Positions 13,991-14,813 of a DNA stretch of 14,813 nt are shown one piece after another. Source of the DNA: Coriobacteriales bacterium (GTDB lineage Bacteria > Actinomycetota > Coriobacteriia > Coriobacteriales > UBA8131). The notes under the pieces are model-generated. The model ran no database searches, was not told where the DNA came from, and saw only the letters and a list, made by a program, of their open reading frames with translations. Location: assembly GCA_031282085.1 (NCBI GenBank), contig JAITEK010000018.1:1-14813 (forward strand), written 5' to 3'. Position 1 is the stretch's first letter. Every line of letters starts with the position of its first letter. The position numbers and the translations under genes are program-made.

Positions 13991-14813
13991 TTACTCGGCA
14001 GACAGCACAAGCGGGTACAGTGGTTGCTCTCCACGATGGGCGTCAAGCTCAAGCTCCGGGTAGGCTCCTTCTATCTCCTCAAGCAGGTGCTCAAAGTCCT
14101 CCTGGGCATAGTCGGCCCCCGCAAGGAGTGTCAGCGTGTCGGCCTGCTCGGCCGCCAGCCTGCCGACAAGTTCCAGGGCAACCGCGGCGATGTCGCTGCC
14201 GACGATCTCTAAGGAGTCGTCGACAAGACCGATGATGTCGCCGCTGTGGATGGCCTGTCCGTCAACCGTCTTGGCGTCTTTTATCGCCGTGGTCAGCTCA
14301 GCGAAGTGGACCGTCTCGATAGCCTCGTTCATGCGCTCGCCGTTCTCCTCAAAGCTGACCTCCGGGTCTACGACGAAAAGCGCCGAGAAGGACTGCGGAA
14401 CGCTCCTGGTCGGAATGACCGTGATGCGCTTCTCGGCTATCTCGGCGGCCGCGTTCGCGGCGAGGATGATGTTCTTGTTGTTAGGCAGGATAAAGACCTG
14501 CTCGGCAGGTACACGCTGTGCCGCGTCCAGCAGGTCCTTGGTGGAGGGGTTCATCGTCTGCCCGCCGCTTACCACCACGTCAACGCCGAGGGAGACGAGT
14601 ATCTTCTCCATGCCCGAGCCGGAGGCAACGGCCACGAAGCCGAACTCCTTGGGCGGGCCCGCGGGGGCGGCCCCTTGCGGTGAACCCGCGCCGCCAGAGG
14701 CGCGTTCCTCGAGATTGGCGAGTCGCTCCTGGCTCTGTAAACGCATGTTGTGGATATGCACCTCGGAGACCTGCCCGCGCTCGGTCATATAGGTGAGGAC
14801 CGTACCCGGTTCG
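13991..14813 (-). CDS. FakA/YloV-like fatty acid kinase (DAK2-type), C-terminal part (runs off the right edge)
   Basis: About 273 codons are visible, from within the protein to its stop. The visible part begins EPGTVLTYMTERGQVSEVHIHNMR, the end of the FakA middle domain, here interrupted at residue 9 by an internal Met. After a Gly/Ala/Pro-rich linker comes the C-terminal domain: FGFVAVASGSGMEKILVSLG, VSGGQTMNPSTKDLL, ILPNNKNIILAA, VIPTRSVPQS. FakA phosphorylates fatty acids bound to FakB (DegV-type) proteins, so that exogenous fatty acids enter phospholipid synthesis. The kinase (DAK2) domain itself lies beyond the window. It is the first visible gene of the run with recG, rsmD and coaD, a neighbourhood common in Gram-positive bacteria. 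The ATG at 14788 is an internal codon, not the start. Confidence 0.88.
   Translation of the reverse strand, partial: EPGTVLTYMTERGQVSEVHIHNMRLQSQERLANLEERASGGAGSPQGAAPAGPPKEFGFVAVASGSGMEKILVSLGVDVVVSGGQTMNPSTKDLLDAAQRVPAEQVFILPNNKNIILAANAAAEIAEKRITVIPTRSVPQSFSALFVVDPEVSFEENGERMNEAIETVHFAELTTAIKDAKTVDGQAIHSGDIIGLVDDSLEIVGSDIAAVALELVGRLAAEQADTLTLLAGADYAQEDFEHLLEEIEGAYPELELDAHRGEQPLYPLVLSAE

Overview
The window looks like the chromosome of an anaerobic or facultative, moderately GC-rich actinobacterium of the Coriobacteriia type. This is an inference from three things: a DmsA/DmsB/TorD respiratory set with a Tat-exported catalytic subunit, the run FakA-like / recG / rsmD / coaD, and a QueH-type queuosine enzyme. 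No 16S or other taxonomic marker is present, so the placement is moderate confidence. All genes except one lie on the minus strand, so transcription order is right to left.

Region A (14813 to 10570, minus): the C-terminal part of a FakA-like fatty acid kinase, then recG, rsmD and coaD. These are packed with an 18-bp gap, a 4-bp overlap and a 1-bp overlap, and read as one housekeeping operon. Region B (10560 to 8518): cspA with a long leader faces a plus-strand CPBP membrane protease. The two share a bidirectional terminator. The protease gene starts 33 bp from the divergent queH, and the two -10 boxes lie on almost the same bases. A palindromic repeat supplies the queH stop codon. Region C (8517 to 7378): tgt, which with queH belongs to queuosine tRNA modification.

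Region D (7377 to 645): a respiratory cassette. A stem-loop-rich intergenic stretch and a candidate promoter under two GGAA/TTCC dyads lead into dmsA, dmsB and a torD-type chaperone. After 78 bp come a sensor histidine kinase with an extracytoplasmic c-type heme domain (CxxCH) and an OmpR-type response regulator. No DmsC/NrfD membrane anchor is present. DmsA instead carries a twin-arginine signal that ends in a lipobox-like Cys. The simplest model is a heme-based two-component system that tunes an extracytoplasmic, lipid-anchored DMSO-reductase-family enzyme.

Region E (458 to 1, minus): the N-terminus of secD, with its own consensus -10 box. In many bacteria tgt is followed by yajC-secD-secF. 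Here the whole respiratory cassette lies between tgt and secD and yajC is absent, which suggests the cassette entered a conserved neighbourhood. The most interesting items are the heme-sensor kinase (with one extra Cys as candidate axial ligand), its link to an anchor-less Dms enzyme, and the palindromic and regulatory structures around tgt, queH and dmsA. No tRNA, rRNA, CRISPR array or transposase gene was seen.
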